DNA from: Leekyejoonella antrihumi | GTDB lineage: Bacteria > Actinomycetota > Actinomycetes > Actinomycetales > Dermatophilaceae | Direction of reading: 5' to 3' | DNA: 64,000 nucleotides | NCBI RefSeq assembly: GCF_007845645.1 | Contig: NZ_VCQV01000007.1 | Span: 62,001-126,000 of the forward strand | Part shown: one piece after another, positions 61,850 to 64,000 of the stretch | Position numbering within the stretch: position 1 is the stretch's first letter | How the letters are laid out: the number at the start of each line of letters is the position of its first letter | Translations under genes and position numbers: made by a program | The notes under the pieces: model-generated | Databases searched by the model: none | What the model saw: the letters and a program-made list of their open reading frames with translations, nothing else | What the model was told of the DNA's origin: nothing

Positions 61850-62613
61850 GCCGGATCCCGGGGCAGCCAGGCCTGCGGCGCGGCAAGGCGAGCAACGAGG
61901 TTGTCGACGTATGCGGTGCGCACGGCAGTGGGATCATCAAGCCCCGCAGCGGGTTCCAGCCAGTCGTCGGGAACGAGGCCGACGACGTCCTCGAGCAGTG
62001 CGGTCGTCACGTGAGTCGACAGACGCTCATGGGTCTCGGACAGTCCCTTCGCAACGCCGCGCATGATGTGGGTGCTGCTGTCGAAGGGTTGCGCGGCAAA
62101 GCGATCCGGGCGCGAACCCTTCCCGGGCCAGGAGTGGTGGAAGTAGAGCGCGGCGCCGTGATCGATGCACCAGGTCTGGCCGTGCCAGCGCAGCAGGTTG
62201 GGATTGTTCGGCGTGCGATCGACGTTGGCGGTGAACGCGTCGAGCCACAGGATCGTGGCGGTCTCGTCAGGATCTGGCGGCGCGGACGCGTCATACCCGA
62301 AAGCGCCTGGCAGCAGGTCAACTCCGAGGTTGAGCCCCACACTCGCGGTCAGCAGGTCCTGCACCTCTTCGTCGGCTTCGTACTTCGCGATCTGCTCGGG
62401 CAGCTCCACTGCCTTGAGCTCGGGCACCCGCAGCCCGATCGCCCGTGCGAGCTCGCCGACGATGACTTCGGCGACCAGCACCTTGAGGCCCTGGCCGGCT
62501 CCGCGGAACTTCATCACCCAGGTGCCCAGGTCGTCCGCCTCGACGACACCGGGCAGCGAACCGCCCTCACGCAGCGGCGTGACATAGCGGATCGCGCGGG
62601 CGGTGGGTAGCAC
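61846..62613 (-). CDS. HipA-like kinase family protein
   Basis: The 255-residue protein is a short HipA-type kinase, the family of serine/threonine kinases that includes the HipA persistence toxin (about 440 residues). It has a substrate-binding start (SLPGVVEADDLGTWVMKFRG), the catalytic loop FTANVDRTPNNPNLL and the metal-binding CIDHGAALYFHH. The N-terminal extra domain of HipA is missing. Genes of this type commonly pair with DUF3037, as here. The target is not known. It begins 9 bases after the LLM gene's stop. Confidence 0.85.
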   Translation of the reverse strand: MLPTARAIRYVTPLREGGSLPGVVEADDLGTWVMKFRGAGQGLKVLVAEVIVGELARAIGLRVPELKAVELPEQIAKYEADEEVQDLLTASVGLNLGVDLLPGAFGYDASAPPDPDETATILWLDAFTANVDRTPNNPNLLRWHGQTWCIDHGAALYFHHSWPGKGSRPDRFAAQPFDSSTHIMRGVAKGLSETHERLSTHVTTALLEDVVGLVPDDWLEPAAGLDDPTAVRTAYVDNLVARLAAPQAWLPRDPA

Positions 62614-62622
62614 GTCCAGAGC

Positions 62623-63645
62623 CTACTGGCTGCGGTCCGCGGACATCAGCAGCTCGTAGGAATGCTGCCGCTCGGCCGCATCATGAATATTGGTCGTGAC
62701 CATGAGCTCGTCGGCGCCGCAGGCAACCCCGCGCATCCGAATGCGCCGGAGCACTTCGTCGGGCGTGCCGACGGAGGTGAAGTGTGCGAACGTCGCGACC
62801 ATGCGTTCGTCCAGCTCGGTCCATTCGTGGGCGGCGGCCTCCTCGGGCGAGGGGAGCGGCCCGGGGGAGTTCTGCCGCAGCCGCACCGTGGAGAGCGCAG
62901 CGGCCCGACCGAGCGCGGTGGCCCGGTCGGCATCGTCAGACACGATGGCGGACACGGCGAGCATGCTGTGCGGCTCGGTGAGCGACTCCGGCATGCCGTT
63001 CGGCCGGAAGGTCTGCCGGTAGGCGTCCATCGCCTCACCGGGGTCGGCGTTGCCGAAGTGTCCGGCGAACGCGAAGGCGGTGCCGAGCAGCCCGGCCGCC
63101 TGCGCGCCATACATGCTGGAGCCGAGGATCCAGATGGGCGGCAGGGGAGTGTCGTTCGGCTGGGCGCTGATCGGGGCGAACGGGTGGTCCTTCGGGAACC
63201 CGTGGACGTAGGCGAGCAGCTCGGCATACTGCTGCGGGAAGTCATCCGCGGCGACCGCCTCCTTGCTGCGACGCAGGGCGAAGGCCGTCAGCTGGTCGGT
63301 GCCCGGCGCCCGGCCGAGACCGAGGTCGATGCGCCCCGGGTGCAGTGCCTCGAGGACCCGGAAGGTCTCTGCCACCTGCAGTGGCGCGTGGTTGGGCAGC
63401 ATGATCCCGCCGGCACCGACGCGGATGGTGGATGTCGCCGCCGCTATCGAGGCGATCATGACGACGGGTGAGCTGCTGGCGACACTCGGCAGGTTGTGGT
63501 GCTCGGCCACCCAGTACCGCGCATACCCCAGCCGTTCGGCCGTCTGGGCCAGCGCAATGGACTCCTTCAGCGCGTCGGACCCGGTGCGTCCTGACGAGAT
63601 CGGGGAGAGATCGAGAACGGACAAGGGAATCGTTGGCTCAGTCAC
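62623..63645 (-). CDS. LLM-class flavin-dependent oxidoreductase
   Basis: The 340-residue protein is a luciferase-like monooxygenase of the MsnO8 subgroup, with LSVLDLSPISSGRTGSDALK near the start, GYARYWVAEHHNLPSVASSS, RVGAGGIMLPNHAPLQVAE and GRIDLGLGRAPGTD. It uses FMN or F420; the substrate is unknown. GTG 63645 begins before the conserved region. It is the first gene of the leftward operon with the HipA-like kinase and DUF3037-GNAT genes. Confidence 0.9.
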   Translation of the reverse strand: MTEPTIPLSVLDLSPISSGRTGSDALKESIALAQTAERLGYARYWVAEHHNLPSVASSSPVVMIASIAAATSTIRVGAGGIMLPNHAPLQVAETFRVLEALHPGRIDLGLGRAPGTDQLTAFALRRSKEAVAADDFPQQYAELLAYVHGFPKDHPFAPISAQPNDTPLPPIWILGSSMYGAQAAGLLGTAFAFAGHFGNADPGEAMDAYRQTFRPNGMPESLTEPHSMLAVSAIVSDDADRATALGRAAALSTVRLRQNSPGPLPSPEEAAAHEWTELDERMVATFAHFTSVGTPDEVLRRIRMRGVACGADELMVTTNIHDAAERQHSYELLMSADRSQ

Positions 63646-63746
63646 ACAGACGTCAAGGCCCGCGGGCGCCGTGGCATTCCGTTGGATCGCCGAAATCGGT
63701 CCTCATCGAACGCTCCGATGTCGGTGGTGCAGTCGATAATGAGTTC

Positions 63747-64000
63747 ATGACTACTTCGGGTGATGGACAGAGTGTTTCTGGCACTGCGACCGGTGGCGCC
63801 GCCTCTCGCACGGCCGCCGCAACCATCGTCTTGCGACGACGGGCCGGTATGTCGACCCTTGCCGACGTGGCGGGTCCCCTGACCTCCGCGCAGCTGGGGG
63901 AGCGGGTCGGTGCGCATCCCGATGATCTGACGGCCGTTCGGCAGGCGGCGGAGGAGTCCGGACTGACGGTGGTCGAGGAGCACGGACCGTCTCGTCGGAT
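63747..64000 (+). CDS. S53 (sedolisin/kumamolisin-type) peptidase, 5' part
   Basis: From ATG 63747 the frame stays open to the window edge (85 codons). After a polar start it gives TIVLRRRAGMSTLADVAGPL, TSAQLGERVGAHPDDLTAVR and AAEESGLTVVEEHGPSRR, which match the activation propeptide of S53 acid serine proteases. The catalytic domain lies beyond the window. GATAAT just upstream may be a -10 box, suggesting a leaderless start. Family assignment rests on the propeptide only. Confidence 0.65.
   Translation, partial: MTTSGDGQSVSGTATGGAASRTAAATIVLRRRAGMSTLADVAGPLTSAQLGERVGAHPDDLTAVRQAAEESGLTVVEEHGPSRR

Overview
This window is about 64 kb of GC-rich chromosome (roughly two thirds G+C) from an actinobacterium. 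The gene order uvrA-uvrC-rapZ-yvcK-whiA-gap-pgk-tpiA-secG-rbpA, an OpcA/Zwf/Tal/Tkt block, a SufR-led suf operon, an InhA-type FabI and many leaderless GTG/ATG starts all point to Actinomycetota. The DUF3099-fabG-fabI-serB-glgC-glgA order and the decaying DUF222/HNH genes fit Micrococcales, perhaps near Dermatophilaceae/Dermacoccaceae. That last placement is inference. No rRNA, tRNA, CRISPR array, intact insertion sequence or replication origin was seen.

Left part (1-12.0 kb): the 3' part of uvrA with a lysine-rich tail, a TAT-type Rieske protein, uvrC, then the rapZ-yvcK-whiA regulatory trio, a 1.1-kb stretch of gene debris and repeats, and the lower-glycolysis genes gap-pgk-tpiA followed by secG and rbpA. 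From 12.0 to 17.1 kb an accessory stretch splits the usually continuous block: an APC permease, a lipoprotein, a broken VOC-protein remnant, a VapBC toxin-antitoxin pair, a frameshifted small membrane protein and a SnoaL-like protein.

Middle part (17.1-35 kb): a leftward, translationally coupled pentose-phosphate operon, transcribed in the order tkt-tal-pgi-zwf-opcA-pgl. Next come ctaA and an ABC exporter pair, which are also leftward. ctaB, usually next to ctaA, is missing from its expected place. The divergent suf operon (sufR-sufB-sufD-Rieske ferredoxin-sufC-sufS-sufU-sufT) starts with a perfect match to the reported SufR operator, lying on the start codon. A REP-like repeat found before yvcK recurs inside the 3' end of sufS and supplies its last codons.

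Right part (35.6-64 kb): an ABC-F protein, an enoyl-CoA hydratase, an ABC exporter, a P1-family self-cleaving peptidase and an MFS exporter form a tight rightward run. They are followed by a second hydratase, GNAT and DUF664/DinB proteins, SURF1, moaA, fabG-fabI (type II fatty-acid synthesis), serB, and divergent glgC / glgA(glgM), which share a compact symmetric promoter region. Three uncharacterised leftward genes (52.7-55.2 kb) follow, then an ABC ATPase, a TauE/SafE permease and a TrmH-family methyltransferase. The end holds a frameshifted GNAT gene, a YbaK-type editing protein, a frameshifted DUF222/HNH gene, a three-gene operon (LLM-class monooxygenase, HipA-like kinase, DUF3037-GNAT fusion) and the start of an S53 (kumamolisin-like) protease.

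The most unusual items are the DUF3037-GNAT fusion beside a HipA-like kinase, the uncharacterised three-gene cluster at 52.7-55.2 kb, the repeat that extends SufS, the missing ctaB, and the symmetric glgC/glgA promoter. At least seven genes in the window are broken or fragmentary, so accessory DNA here is being actively lost.
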